NCBI GenBank assembly: GCA_947561715.1
Contig: OX387198.1
Span: 6,014,001-6,078,000, forward strand
Reading direction: 5' to 3'
Source of the DNA: Ascidia mentula
Lineage: Eukaryota > Chordata > Ascidiacea > Phlebobranchia > Ascidiidae
Length of the DNA: 64,000 nt
A model generated the notes under the pieces. It saw only the letters and a list, made by a program, of their open reading frames with translations. It did no database searches and was not told the origin of the DNA. A program made the position numbers and the translations under genes. Shown piece by piece: positions 11,331-24,217 of this stretch; the stretch's first letter is position 1; every line of letters starts with the position of its first letter.

Positions 11331-14262
11331 TACGAAATGCGTTAGTTGGAACAAAATTTTGTTACGGAAAACTGTTAGTTGGAACAAAACTTTGTTACTC
11401 GAAATGTTGGCTAAGAGCATACTTTAAGTTGCCAAAATGATCGGTTTTAAATAAATTTAGCTCACAAAAAGTGACAGCTGTAAGAAAATTTTGTTACGGA
11501 AAAGTGTTAGCTGGAACAAAATTCTGTTACAAAAAGTGTTAGTTGTAAGAAAATTTCGTTACAAAAAGTGTTAGCTGGAACAGAGTTTCGTTACAAAAAG
11601 TGGAAGCTGGAACAAAATTTCGTTACGAAAAGCGCTAGTTGGAACAAAATTTCGTTACGAAAAGCGTTAGTTGGAACAAAATTTCGTTACGAAAAGCGTT
11701 AGTTGGAACAAAATTTCGTTACAAAAAGTGTTAGCTGGAACAGAATTTCGTCACAAAAAGCGTTAGTTGGAACAAAATTTCGTTACGAAAAGCGTTAGTT
11801 CGAACAAAATTTCGTTACAAAAAAGTGTTAGCTGGAACAAAATTTCGTTACGAAATGCGTTAGTTGGAACAAAATTTTGTTACGGAAAACTGTTAGTTGG
11901 AACAAAACTTTGTTACTCGAAATGTTGGCTAAGAGCATACTTTAAGTTGCCAAAATGATCGGTTTTAAATAAATTTAGCTCACAAAAAGTGACAGCTGTA
12001 AGAAAATTTTGTTACGGAAAACTGTTAGCTGGAACAAAATTTCGTTACAAAAAGTGTTAGCTGGAACAGAATTTCGTTACGAAAAGCGTTAGCTGGAACA
12101 AAATTTCGTTACGAAAAGCGTTAGTTGGAACAAAATTTCGTTACGAAAAGCGTTAGTTGGAACAAAATTTCGTTACAAAAAGTGTTAGCTGGAACAGAAT
12201 TTCGTTACAAAAAGTGTAAGCTGGAACAAAATTTCGTTACGAAAAGTGTTAGCTGGAACAAAATTTCGTTACAAAAAGTGTTAGCTGGAACAAAATTTCG
12301 TTACGAAAAGCGTTAGTTGGAACAAAATTTCGTTACAAAAAGTGTTAGCTGGAACAGAATTTCGTTACAAAAAGTGTAAGCTGGAACAAAATTTCGTTAC
12401 GAAAAGCGTTAGTTGGTACAAAATTTTGTTACTCGAAATGTTGGCTAAGAGCATACTTTAAGTTGCCAAAATGATCGGTTTTAAATAAATTTAGCTCACA
12501 AAAAGCGACAGCTGCAAAAAATTTTGTTACGGAAAACTGTTGGCTGGAACAAAATTTCGTTACAAAAAGTGTTGGTAAGAACAAAATTTCGTTACTAAAT
12601 GCGTTAGTTGGAACAAAATTTCATTACGAAAAGTGTTAGCTGGAACAAAATTTCGTTACAAAAACCGTTAGCTGGAACAAAATTTCGTTACGAAAAGCGT
12701 TAGTTGGAACAAAATTTCGTTACTTAAAGTGTTAGTTGGCACAAAATTTTGTTACTCGAAATGTTGGCTAGGAGCATACTTTAAGTTGCCAAAATGATCG
12801 GTTTTAAAAAAATTTTGTTACGGAAAACTGTTGGCTGGAACAAAATTTTGTTACGAAAAGTGTTAGCTGGAACAAAATTTCGTTACGAAAAGCGTTAGTT
12901 GGAACAAAGTTTGTTACTTAAAGTGTTAGTCGGAACAAAATTTTGTTACTCGAAATGTTGGCTAAGAGCATACTTTAAGTTGCCAAAATGATCGGTTTTA
13001 AATAAATTTAGCTCACAAAAAGCGACAGCTGTAAGAAAATTTTGTTACGAAAAGCGTTAGCTGGAACAAAATTTCGTTACGAAAAGTATTAGCTGGAACA
13101 AAATTTCGTTACGAATAGCGTTAGCTGGAACAAAATTTCGTTACGAAAAGCGCTAGTTGGAACAAAATTTCGTTACGAAAAGCGTTAGTTGGTACAAAAT
13201 TTTGTTACTCGAAATGTTGGCTAAGAGCATACTTTAAGTTGCCAAAATGATCGGTTTTAAATAAATTTAGCTCACAAAAAGCGACAGCTGTAAAAAAATT
13301 TTGTTACGGAAAACTGTTGGTTGGAACAAAATTTCGTTACAAAAAGTGTTATTTAGAACAAAATTTCGTTACTAAATGCGTTAGTTGGAACAAAATTTCA
13401 TTACGAAAAGTGTTAGCTGGAACAAAATTTCGTTACAAAAACCGTTAGCTGGAACAAAATTTCTTTACGAAAAGCGTTAGTTGGAACAAAATTTTGTTGC
13501 AAAAAAGTGTTAGTTGGTACAAAATTTTGTTACTCGAAATGTTGGCTAGGAGCATACTTTAAGTTGCCAAAATGATCGGTTTCAAAAAAAATTTTGTTAC
13601 GGAAAACTGTTGGCTGGAACAAAATTTTGTTACGAAAAGTGTTAGCTAGAACAAAATTTCGTTACGAAAAGCGTTAGTTGGAACAAAATTTCGTTACGAA
13701 AAGCGTTACTTGGTACAAAATTTTGTTACTCGAAATGTTGGCTAAGAGCATACTATAGGTTGCCAAAATGAACGGTTTTAAATAGATTTAGCTAACAAAA
13801 AGCGACAGCTGTAAAAAAATTTGTTGCGGAAAATTGTTAACTGGAACAAAATTTCGTTACGAAAAGCGTTAGTTGGAACAAAAGTTTGTTACGAAAAATG
13901 TTAGCTGGAACAAAATTTTGTTACACGAAATGTTGGCTTGGAACATACATCAAGTTGCAGAAATCATCGGATATAAATAAATTTAGCTAACAAAAAGCGA
14001 TAGCTGTAAGAAAATTTGGTTACGGAAAAGTGTTAGCTGGAACAAAATTTTGTTACACGAAGTGTTAGCTAGGAACATACGTTAAGTTGCAAAAGTCATC
14101 GGATTCAAATGAATTTAGCTCACAAAAAGCGATAGCTGTAATACAATTTTGTTACGAAAAAGTGTTGGTTGGATAAAAATTTTGTTAGAAAAAGTATTTG
14201 TTGGTAAAAAATCTTGTTACGGAAAGTGTTATCAGGAGCAAAATTTTGTTACGGACCTGTAA
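11331..14262 (+). repeat. 32-bp minisatellite with a longer composite unit
   Basis: The basic unit is 32 bp, with a core like GGAACAAAATTTCGTTACGA followed by AAAGCGTTAGTT, repeated many dozens of times with drift. It is interrupted about every 200-500 bp by a conserved block starting TACTCGAAATGTTGGCTAAG and ending near AAATTTAGCTCACAAAAAG (near 11.40, 11.91, 12.43, 12.76, 12.95, 13.21, 13.54 and 13.73 kb, with decayed copies later). The reading frames across it are repeat translations, not genes. Confidence 0.95.
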
Positions 14263-15380
14263 CATAGCCTACACCATTTTGGTTTTCATTGCTTGTCTTT
14301 TACTGGCATCTTATATTTGTGTGCAAAAATTCAAGTAGCTTGATATAAAAATGTTCAAATCACGTTCGGACAACTGTTAAATTTAATTCATTCCGCCGAA
14401 CCTCTGCCACGAAAGTTTGAAACATACGTTTTCGCCAAACAATAAAATTCTATAGGACATACGCCAATTTGGTTTTCATTGCTTGTTTTGTACTGGCATC
14501 TTATATTTGTGTGCAGAATTTCAAGTCGCTTGATATAAAAATGTTCAAATCACAGGCGGACAACTGTCAGATTTAGTTCATTTCGCCGAACCTTAGCCAC
14601 CACAGTTTCAAACATACGTTTTTGTTTACGAATAAAATTCTAAAGGACATACGCCAATTTGGTTTTCATTGCTCGTTTTGTACTGGCATCTAGTATTTGT
14701 GTGCAAAATTTCGAGTCGCTTGATATAAAAATGTTCAAATCACAGGCGGACAACTGTCAAATTTAGTTCATTTCGCCGAACCTTGGCCACCACAGTTTTT
14801 AAACATACGTTTTCGTTTACGAATAAAATTCTAAAAGACATACGCCAATTTGGTTTTTATTGCTCGTTTTGTACTGGAATCTAATATTTGTGTGCAAAAT
14901 TTCGAGTCGCTTGATATAAAAATGTTCAAATCACAGTCGGACAACTGTCAAATTTAGTTCATATCGCCGAACCTTAGCCACCATGGTTTCAAAAATGCGT
15001 TTTCGGCAAACAATCAAATTCTATAAGACGTACGCCAATTTGGTTTTCATTGCTCGTTTTTTGCTGGCATCTTATATTTGTGTGCAAAATTTCAAGTCGC
15101 TTGATATAAAAATGTTCAAATCACAGTCGGACAACTGTCAGATTTAGTTCATTTCGCCGAACCTTAGCCACCATGGTTTCAAACATGCGTTTTCGGCAAA
15201 CAATCAAATTCTATAGGACATACGCCAATTTGGTTTTCATTGCTCGTTTTGTACTGACATCTTATATTTGTGTGCAAAACTTCAAGTCGCTTGATATAAA
15301 AATGTTCGAATAACCGGCGGACAACTGTCAAAATTAGTTAATTCCGCCCGACCTTAGCGAACATAGTTTGTAACATGCGT
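14263..15380 (-). repeat. Right satellite, inner variant monomers
   Basis: Six or so monomers of ~185 bp with TTGATATAAAAATGTTCAAA and TACGCCAATTTGGTTTTCAT. They are the reverse-complement family of the left satellite but a subtype distinct from the bulk of the right array. They most resemble the degenerate inner edge of the left array. Confidence 0.9.
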
Positions 15381-18300
15381 TTTCGCGCAGCAATAAAAAA
15401 CTAGAAGACATAGTCATATCTGGTTTTCATTACTCGTTTTGCAGTGGCATCTAGTATTTGTGTACAAAACTTCAAGTCGCTTGATTCAACTCTCAAAATT
15501 AGTTAATTCCGCCCGACCTTCGCCACCACAGTTTGTAACATGCGTTCTTGCGCAGCAATAAAAAACTAGAGGACATAGGCCAATTTGGTTTTCATTGCTC
15601 GTTTTGCAGTGGCATCTAGTATTAGTGTACGAAATTTCAAGTCGCTTGATTCAAAATTGTTTATATTGCAGGCGGACAACTCTCAAAATTAGTTAATTCC
15701 GCCCAACCTTAGCGACCATAGTTTGTAACATGTGTTTTCGCGCAGCAAAAAAAAACTAGAGGACATAGGCCAATTTGGTTTTCATTGCTCGTTTTGCAGT
15801 GGCATCTAGTATTTGTGTGCAAAATTTCAAGTCGCTTGATTTAAAATTGTTTATATTGCAGGCGGTGTTTCTGAAAATTAGTCAATTCCATCCGACATTA
15901 GCGACCATAGTTTGTAACATGCGTTTTCGCGCAGCAATAAAAAACTAGAGGACATAGTCCAATCTGGTTTTCATGACTCGTTTTGCAGTGGCATCTAGTA
16001 TTTGTGTGCGAAATTTCAAGTCGCTTGATTTAAAATTGTTTATATTGCAGGCGGGATTTCTCAAAATTAGTTAATTCCGCCCAACCTTAGCGACCATAGT
16101 TTGTTTAATGCGTTCTTGCGCAGCAATAAAAAACTAGAGGACATAGTCCAATTTGGTTTACTCTACTCGTTTTGCAGTGGCATCTAGTATTTGTGTTTAA
16201 AGCTTCTAGTCGCTTGATTTAAAATTGTTTATATTGCAGGCGGGTTTCTCAAAATCAGTCAATTCCGCCCGACCTTCGCCACCACAGTTTGTAACATGCG
16301 TTCTTGCGCAGCAATAAAAAACTAGAGGACATAGGCCAATTTGGTTTTCATTGCTCGTTTTGCAGTGGCATCTAGTATTAGTGTACGAAATTTCAAGTCG
16401 CTTGATTCAAAATTGTTTATATTGCAGGCGGACAACTCTCAAAATTAGTTAATTCCGCCCAACCTTAGCGACCATAGTTTGTAACAAGTGTTTTCGCGCA
16501 GCAATAAAAAACTAGACGACATAGTCCAATTTGGTTTACTCTACTCGTTTTGCAGTGGCATCTAGTATTTGTGTTTAAAGCTTCTAGTCGCTTGATTTAA
16601 AATTGTTTATATTGCAGGCGGGTTTCTCAAAATCAGTCAATTCCGCCCGACCTTCGCCACCACAGTTTGTAACATGCGTTCTTGCGCAGCAATAAAAAAC
16701 TAGAGGACATAGGCCAATTTGATTTTCATTGCTCGTTTTGCAGTGGCATCTAGTATTAGTGTACGAAATTTCAAGTCGCTTGATTCAAAATTGTTTATAT
16801 TGCAGGCGGACAACTCTCAAAATTAGTTAATTCCGCCCAACCTTAGCGACCATAGTTTGTAACATGTGTTTTCGCGCAGCAATAAAAAAGTAGAGGACAG
16901 AGGCCAATTTGGTTTTCATTGCTCGTTTTGCAGTGGCATCTAGTATTTGTGTGCGAAATTTCAAGTCGCTTGATTTAAAATTGTTTATATTGCAGGCGGA
17001 AATTCTCAAAATTAGTTAATTCCGTCCGACATTAGCGACCATAGTTTGTAACATGCGTTTTCGCGCAGCAATAAAAAACTAGAGGACATAGGCCAATTTG
17101 GTTTTTATAGCAAGTTTTGCAGTGGCATCTAGTATTTGTGTACGAAATTTTAAGTCGCTTGATTCAAAATTGTTTATATTGCAGGCGGACAACTCTCAAA
17201 ATTAGTTAATTCCGTCCGACCTTAGCGACCATAGTTTGTAAAATGCGTTTTCGCGCAGCAATAAAAAAAACTAGAGGACATAGGCCAATTTGGTTTTTAT
17301 AGCAAGTTTTGCAGTGGCATCTAGTATTTGTGTACGAAATTTAAAGTTGCTTGATTCAAAATTGTTTATATTGCAGGCGGACAACTCTCAAAATTAGTTA
17401 ATTCCGCCCGACCTTCGCCACCACAGTTTGTAAAATGCGTTTTCGCGCAGCAATAAAAAAAACTAGAGGACATAGTCCAATTTGGTTTTCATTGCTCGTT
17501 TTGCAGTGGCATCTAGTATTTGTGTGCAAAATTTCAAGTCGCTTGATTTAAAATTGTTTATATTGCATGCGGGTTTCTCAAAATTAGTCAATTCCGTCCG
17601 ACCTTAGCGACCATAGTTTGTAACATGCGTTTTCGCGCAGCAATAAAAAACTAGAGGACATAGTCCAATTTGGTTTTCATTGCTCGTTTTGCAGTGGCAT
17701 CTAGTATTTGTGTGCAAAATTTCAAGTCGCTTGATTTAAAATTGTTTATATTGCATGCGGGTTTCTCAAAATTAGTCAATTCCGTCCGACCTTAGCGACC
17801 ATAGTTTGTAACATGCGTTTTCGCGCAGCAATAAAAAACTAGAAGACATAGTCCAATTTGGTTTTCATTGCTCGTTTTGCAGTGGCATCTAGTATTAGTG
17901 TACGAAATTTAAAGTTGCTTGATTCAAAATTGTTTATATTGCAGGCGGACAACTCTCAAAATTAGTTATTTCAGCCCGACCTTAGCGACCATAGTTTGTA
18001 ACATGTGTTTTCGCGCAGCAATAAAAAACTAGAGGACATAGTCCAATTTGGTTTTCATTGCTCGTTTTGCAGTGGCATCTAGTGTTTGTGTGCAAGATTT
18101 CAAGTCGCTTGATTTGAAATTGTTTATATTGCAGGCGAGATTTCTCAAAATTAGTTAATTCCGCCCGACCTTATAGCGACCATAGTTTGTATAATGCGTT
18201 CTTGCGCAGCAATAAAAAACTAGAGGACATAGTCCAATTTGGTTTTCTCTACTCGTTTTGCAGTGGCATCTAGTATTAGTGTTTAAAATTTCAAGTCGCT

Positions 18301-21300
18301 TGATTTAAAATTGTTTATATTGCAGGCGAGATTTCTCAAAATTAGTTAATTCCGCCCGACCTTATAGCGACCATAGTTTGTATAATGCGTTCTTGCGCAG
18401 CAACAAAAAACTAGAGGACATAGTCCAATTTGGTTTTCATTGCTCGTTTTGCAGTGGCATCTAGTATTAGTGTTTAAAATTTCAAGTCGCTTGATTTAAA
18501 ATTGTTTATATTGCATGCGGGTTTCTCAAAATTAGTCAATTCCGTCCGACCTTAGCGACCATAGTTTGTAACATGCGTTTTCGCGCAGCAATAAAAAACT
18601 AGAGGACATAGTCCAATTTGGTTTTCATTGCTCGTTTTGCAGTGGCATCTAGTATTAGTGTACGAAATTTAAAGTTGCTTGATTCAAAATTGTTTATATT
18701 GCAGGCGGACAACTCTCAAAATTAGTTATTTCAGCCCGACCTTAGCGACCATAGTTTGTAACATGTGTTTTCGCGCAGCAATAAAAAACTAGAGGACATA
18801 GTCCAATTTGGTTTTCATTGCTCGTTTTGCAGTGGCATCTAGTGTTTGTGTGCAAGATTTCAAGTCGCTTGATTTGAAATTGTTTATATTGCAGGCGAGA
18901 TTTCTCAAAATTAGTTAATTCCGCCCGACCTTATAGCGACCATAGTTTGTATAATGCGTTCTTGCGCAGCAACAAAAAACTAGAGGACATAGTCCAATTT
19001 GGTTTTCATTGCTCGTTTTGCAGTGGCATCTAGTGTTTGTGTGCAAGATTTCAAGTCGCTTGATTTGAAATTGTTTATATTGCAGGCGAGATTTCTCAAA
19101 ATTAGTTAATTCCGCCCGACCTTATAGCGACCATAGTTTGTATAATGCGTTCTTGCGCAGCAATAAAAAACTAGAGGACATAGTCCAATTTGGTTTTCTC
19201 TACTCGTTTTGCAGTGGCATCTAGTATTAGCGTTTAAAATTTCAAGTCGCTTGATTTAAAATTGTTTATATTGCAGGCGAGATTTCTCAAAATTAGTTAA
19301 TTCCGCCCGACCTTATAGCGACCATAGTTTGTATAATGCGTTCTTGCGCAGCAACAAAAAACTAGAGGACATAGTCCAATTTGGTTTTCATTGCTCGTTT
19401 TGCAGTGGCATCTAGTATTAGTGTTTAAAATTTCAAGTCGCTTGATTTAAAATTGTTTATATTGCAGGCGGGAATTCTCAAAATTAGTTAATTCAGCCGT
19501 ACCTCAGCCACGATAGTTTCAAACATGCGTTTTCGGCAAACAATAAAATTCTAAAGGAGAGACGCCTTTTTGGTTTTCATTGCTCGTTTTGTACTGGCAT
19601 CTAATATTTGTGTGCAGAATTTCAAGTCGCTTGATATAAAAATGTTCGAATAACCGGCGGACAACTGTCAAAATTAGTTAATTCCGCCCGACCTTAGCGA
19701 CCATAGTCTGTAACATGCGTTTTCGCGCAGCAATAAAAAACTAGAGGACATAGTCCAATTTGGTTTTCATTGCTCGTTTTGCAGTGGCATCTAGTATTTG
19801 TGTGCAAAATTTCAAGTCGCTTGATTTAAAATTGTTTATATTGCATGCGGGTTTCTCAAAATTAGTCAATTCCGTCCGACCTTAGCGACCATAGTTTGTA
19901 ACATGCGTTTTCGCGCAGCAATAAAAAACTAGAGGACATAGTCCAATTTGGTTTTCATTGCTCGTTTTGCAGTGGCATCTAGTATTAGTGTACGAAATTT
20001 AAAGTTGCTTGATTCAAAATTGTTTATATTGCAGGCGGACAACTCTCAAAATTAGTTATTTCAGCCCGACCTTAGCGACCATAGTTTGTAACATGTGTTT
20101 TCGCGCAGCAATAAAAAACTAGAGGACATAGTCCAATTTGGTTTTCATTGCTCGTTTTGCAGTGGCATCTAGTGTTTGTGTGCAAGATTTCAAGTCGCTT
20201 GATTTGAAATTGTTTATATTGCAGGCGAGATTTCTCAAAATTAGTTAATTCCGCCCGACCTTATAGCGACCATAGTTTGTATAATGCGTTCTTGCGCAGC
20301 AATAAAAAACTAGAGGACATAGTCCAATTTGGTTTTCTCTACTCGTTTTGCAGTGGCATCTAGTATTAGTGTTTAAAATTTCAAGTCGCTTGATTTAAAA
20401 TTGTTTATATTGCAGGCGAGATTTCTCAAAATTAGTTAATTCCGCCCGACCTTATAGCGACCATAGTTTGTATAATGCGTTCTTGCGCAGCAACAAAAAA
20501 CTAGAGGACATAGTCCAATTTGGTTTTCATTGCTCGTTTTGCAGTGGCATCTAGTATTAGTGTTTAAAATTTCAAGTCGCTTGATTTAAAATTGTTTATA
20601 TTGCATGCGGGTTTCTCAAAATTAGTCAATTCCGTCCGACCTTAGCGACCATAGTTTGTAACATGCGTTTTCGCGCAGCAATAAAAAACTAGAGGACATA
20701 GTCCAATTTGGTTTTCATTGCTCGTTTTGCAGTGGCATCTAGTATTAGTGTACGAAATTTAAAGTTGCTTGATTCAAAATTGTTTATATTGCAGGCGGAC
20801 AACTCTCAAAATTAGTTATTTCAGCCCGACCTTAGCGACCATAGTTTGTAACATGTGTTTTCGCGCAGCAATAAAAAACTAGAGGACATAGTCCAATTTG
20901 GTTTTCATTGCTCGTTTTGCAGTGGCATCTAGTGTTTGTGTGCAAGATTTCAAGTCGCTTGATTTGAAATTGTTTATATTGCAGGCGAGATTTCTCAAAA
21001 TTAGTTAATTCCGCCCGACCTTATAGCGACCATAGTTTGTATAATGCGTTCTTGCGCAGCAACAAAAAACTAGAGGACATAGTCCAATTTGGTTTTCATT
21101 GCTCGTTTTGCAGTGGCATCTAGTGTTTGTGTGCAAGATTTCAAGTCGCTTGATTTGAAATTGTTTATATTGCAGGCGAGATTTCTCAAAATTAGTTAAT
21201 TCCGCCCGACCTTATAGCGACCATAGTTTGTATAATGCGTTCTTGCGCAGCAATAAAAAACTAGAGGACATAGTCCAATTTGGTTTTCTCTACTCGTTTT

Positions 21301-22981
21301 GCAGTGGCATCTAGTATTAGTGTTTAAAATTTCAAGTCGCTTGATTTAAAATTGTTTATATTGCAGGCGAGATTTCTCAAAATTAGTTAATTCCGCCCGA
21401 CCTTATAGCGACCATAGTTTGTATAATGCGTTCTTGCGCAGCAACAAAAAACTAGAGGACATAGTCCAATTTGGTTTTCATTGCTCGTTTTGCAGTGGCA
21501 TCTAGTATTAGTGTTTAATATTTCAAGTCGCTTGATTTAAAATTGTTTATATTGCAGGCGGGAATTCTCAAAATTAGTTAATTCAGCCGTACCTCAGCCA
21601 CGATAGTTTCAAACATGCGTTTTCGGCAAACAATAAAATTCTAAAGGAGAGACGCCTTTTTGGTTTTCATTGCTCGTTTTGTACTGGCATCTAATATTTG
21701 TGTGCAGAATTTCAAGTCGCTTGATATAAAAATGTTCGAATAACCGGCGGACAACTGTCAAAATTAGTTAATTCCGCCCGACCTTAGCGACCATAGTCTG
21801 TAACATGCGTTTTCGCGCAGCAATAAAAAACTAGAAGACATAGTCATATCTGGTTTTCATTACTCGTTTTGCAGTGGCATCTAGTATTTGTGTACAAAAC
21901 TTCAAGTCGCTTGATTCAACTCTCAAAATTAGTTAATTCCGCCCGACCTTCGCCACCACAGTTTGTAACATGCTTTCTTGCGCAGTAATAAAAAACTAGA
22001 GGACATAGGCCAATTTGGTTTTCATTGCTCGTTTTGCAGTGGCATCTAGTATTAGTGTACGAAATTTCAAGTCGCTTGATTCAGAATTGTTTATATTGCA
22101 GGCGGACAACTCTCAAAATTAGTTAATTCCGCACGAACTTAGCGACCATAGTTTGTGACATGTGTTTACGCGCAGCAATAAAAAAACTAGAGGACATAGG
22201 CCAGATTGGTTTTCATTGCTCGTTTTGCAGTGGCATCTAGTATTTGTGTTTAAAATTTCATGTCGCTTGATTTAAAATTGTTTATATTGCAGGCGGAAAT
22301 TCTCAAAATTAGTTAATTCCGCACGAACTTAGCGACCATAGTTTGTAACATGCGTTTTCGCGCAGCAATAAAAAACTAGAGGACATAGTCAAATCTGGTT
22401 TTCATTACTCGTTTTGCAGTGGCATCTAGTATTTGTGTACGAAACTTCAAGTCGCTTGATTCAACTCTCAAAATTAGTTAATTCCGCCCGACCTTCGCCA
22501 CCACAGTTTGTGAAATGCGTTTTCACGCATCAATAAAAAACTAGAAGACATAGTCCAATTTGGTTTTCATTGCTCGTTTTGCAGTGGCATCTAGTATTTG
22601 TGTACGAAACTTCAAGTCGCTTGATTCAACTCTCAAAATTAGTTAATTCCGCCCGACCTTCGCCACCATAGTTTGTAACATGCGTTTTCGCGCAGCAATA
22701 AAAAAAACTAGAGGACATAGTCCAATTTGGTGTTCATTGCTCGTTTTGCAGTGGCATCTAGTATTTGTGTGCAAAATTTCAAGTCGCTTGATTTAAAATT
22801 GTTTATATTGCAGGCGGGATTTCTCAAAATCAGTTAATTCCGCCCGACCTTAGCGACCATAGTTTGTAACATGCGTTCTTGCGCAGCAATAAAAAACTAG
22901 AGGACATAGTCCAATTTGGTTTACTCTACTCGTTTTGCAGTGGCATCTAGTATTTGTGTGCGAAATTTCAAGTCGCTTGAA
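15381..22981 (-). repeat. Right satellite array, inverted relative to the left
   Basis: About 40 monomers (mostly 185-190 bp, with 165-bp deletion variants near 15.47, 21.90, 22.44 and 22.62 kb). Landmarks TCAAGTCGCTTGATTTAAAA, GCAGGCGGACAAC and ACATGCGTTTTCGCGCAGCA match the reverse complement of the left monomer in the same order. An 11-monomer higher-order repeat of 2,090 bp is visible: ATTCAGCCGT at 19491 and 21581, TACGAAATTT markers at 17901/19991 and 18661/20751. The array ends abruptly at 22,981. Confidence 0.95.
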
Positions 22982-23538
22982 GCAAATCGACAAACAAAGC
23001 GTCATGACGAGATCAGTAGATTTAATTGGACTCGCGGAGCAGTTTAAAATCTGCTATTGAAAAATTCAGTACTGCAGAGTACTCTGACAATTTGCGTCGG
23101 TAATGCTACCGCGATGAGTCTCAATTAAGGTCGGCTGACTTGCTGGCTAGTTGCCACTGATTTGTCTGTTCACCTGCGCTCTCGGCTGAGATGCAGACAG
23201 GCAGAATAATTGTAATTATGGTTTATTGATCGAATCGAAATCAGAATTAGGCTTGTTGAAAATAGAAGAGCATAGCATGGAATAGAATTGAATCAAATAG
23301 AATAGAATGGTAAGAAAGACGAAAGCGTTATTGTACAAACTGGAAGCCACATGACGTGCGATGTAGTGACAAAAAGGCAGTGTTTTCGTAAATGCCATGT
23401 GGATATTTAACACGTGGATAAGTCTCTAGGGCATTATTTAAGATAGAGTGTCCCTGTCAAACAAAAACTCCCCCCTGTGATGGAACACGGGAAAAAGTCT
23501 TATCAAAACATCTTTACGCATGCGGCTTTGTAAAGCAA
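22982..23538. other. Unassigned unique sequence
   Basis: Begins at the sharp edge of the satellite. I see no coding segment or repeat I can name. Confidence 0.4.
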
Positions 23539-23950
23539 TTGCGAGCACATTGTCACTCCCTCAAAATAGTTACCAACACTTCAAAGGCGGTTTACATCAC
23601 ACGACCTGCAGTACCACCAGCTATGCATTCAGTCTTCAAACATAGAGACGTTAAAACAAAAAGCTATAGGTTTAATAGACAATTTGTTGTCACTGATGGT
23701 CGGACTTACACTAGACCCCGGAAGAACTTACGCAACCTTGATACTTAAGAGGTTTATTAGAGACTCATAGAAGCTACACGCAATGTTTTCACTGTTCAGT
23801 GTTCACTTCCATTATTTTTTGTAAATAATATTCATTTATTTTCATCACTGTATGCTCTAACAGCTGTGCCTTGTTGCAACAACGTTGTTCATCACTGTAG
23901 TGTATTTCTTTTCTATGTAACTTCATATTCAATAAATCTCTTCACTTCAT
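23539..23950 (+). mobile_element. Possible LTR-retroelement terminus (weak)
   Basis: A 69-residue frame (23,539-23,748) ends in a basic stretch with the motif VVTDGRTYTRPRKNLR. This resembles the end of Gypsy-type pol polyproteins in invertebrates, where a [V/I]xT-x-DGRTYxRxRxxL pattern is common. It is followed by AT-rich sequence with AATAAA (23,930), as in an LTR. No integrase core, reverse transcriptase or flanking LTR pair is visible, so this is a weak resemblance only. Confidence 0.22.
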
Positions 23951-24217
23951 GTAAATTTATTGCTTAAGTACAGACTTGAGAATTCCAAACTAATTAACAT
24001 ATCAAATCAATTAAAGTGTGGGATTTTCAACGCCAAAATATATGGACCTCTACCTCCATCTAACGGTTTTCCAATGTTGAGACTCGACTTAAAAAATTAT
24101 GTTCCGAACAAAAATTGTAACACCAAATGGTCGTTAGGAACCTTTACCAATGCTAACCAAAATTATGTTACAAAAAAAAATCTCGTTCCGAACCGTTACA
24201 TAGGATAAGGATTATCA
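23951..24217. other. Spacer before the RPTP fragment
   Basis: It holds phrases (AAATTATGTTACAAAAAAAA; ATATATGGACCTCTACCTCC) loosely like the minisatellite region near 11.2-11.3 kb. No gene is supported. Similarity to the intron of the downstream RPTP copy starts at about 24,218. Confidence 0.35.

Noticed and set aside
11145..12316. Several open frames rich in N-F-V-T-K-S and G-T-K-F-C-Y repeats
   Set aside because: They are translations of the 32-bp minisatellite; the frame and repeat drift together, with no start context, splice structure or family match.
16827..17009. Minus-strand 60-residue frame
   Set aside because: It lies wholly inside the right satellite and is not conserved between monomers.
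23461..23520. Possible tRNA or small RNA near the satellite edge
   Set aside because: I could not fold a cloverleaf or find A and B box spacing by eye.
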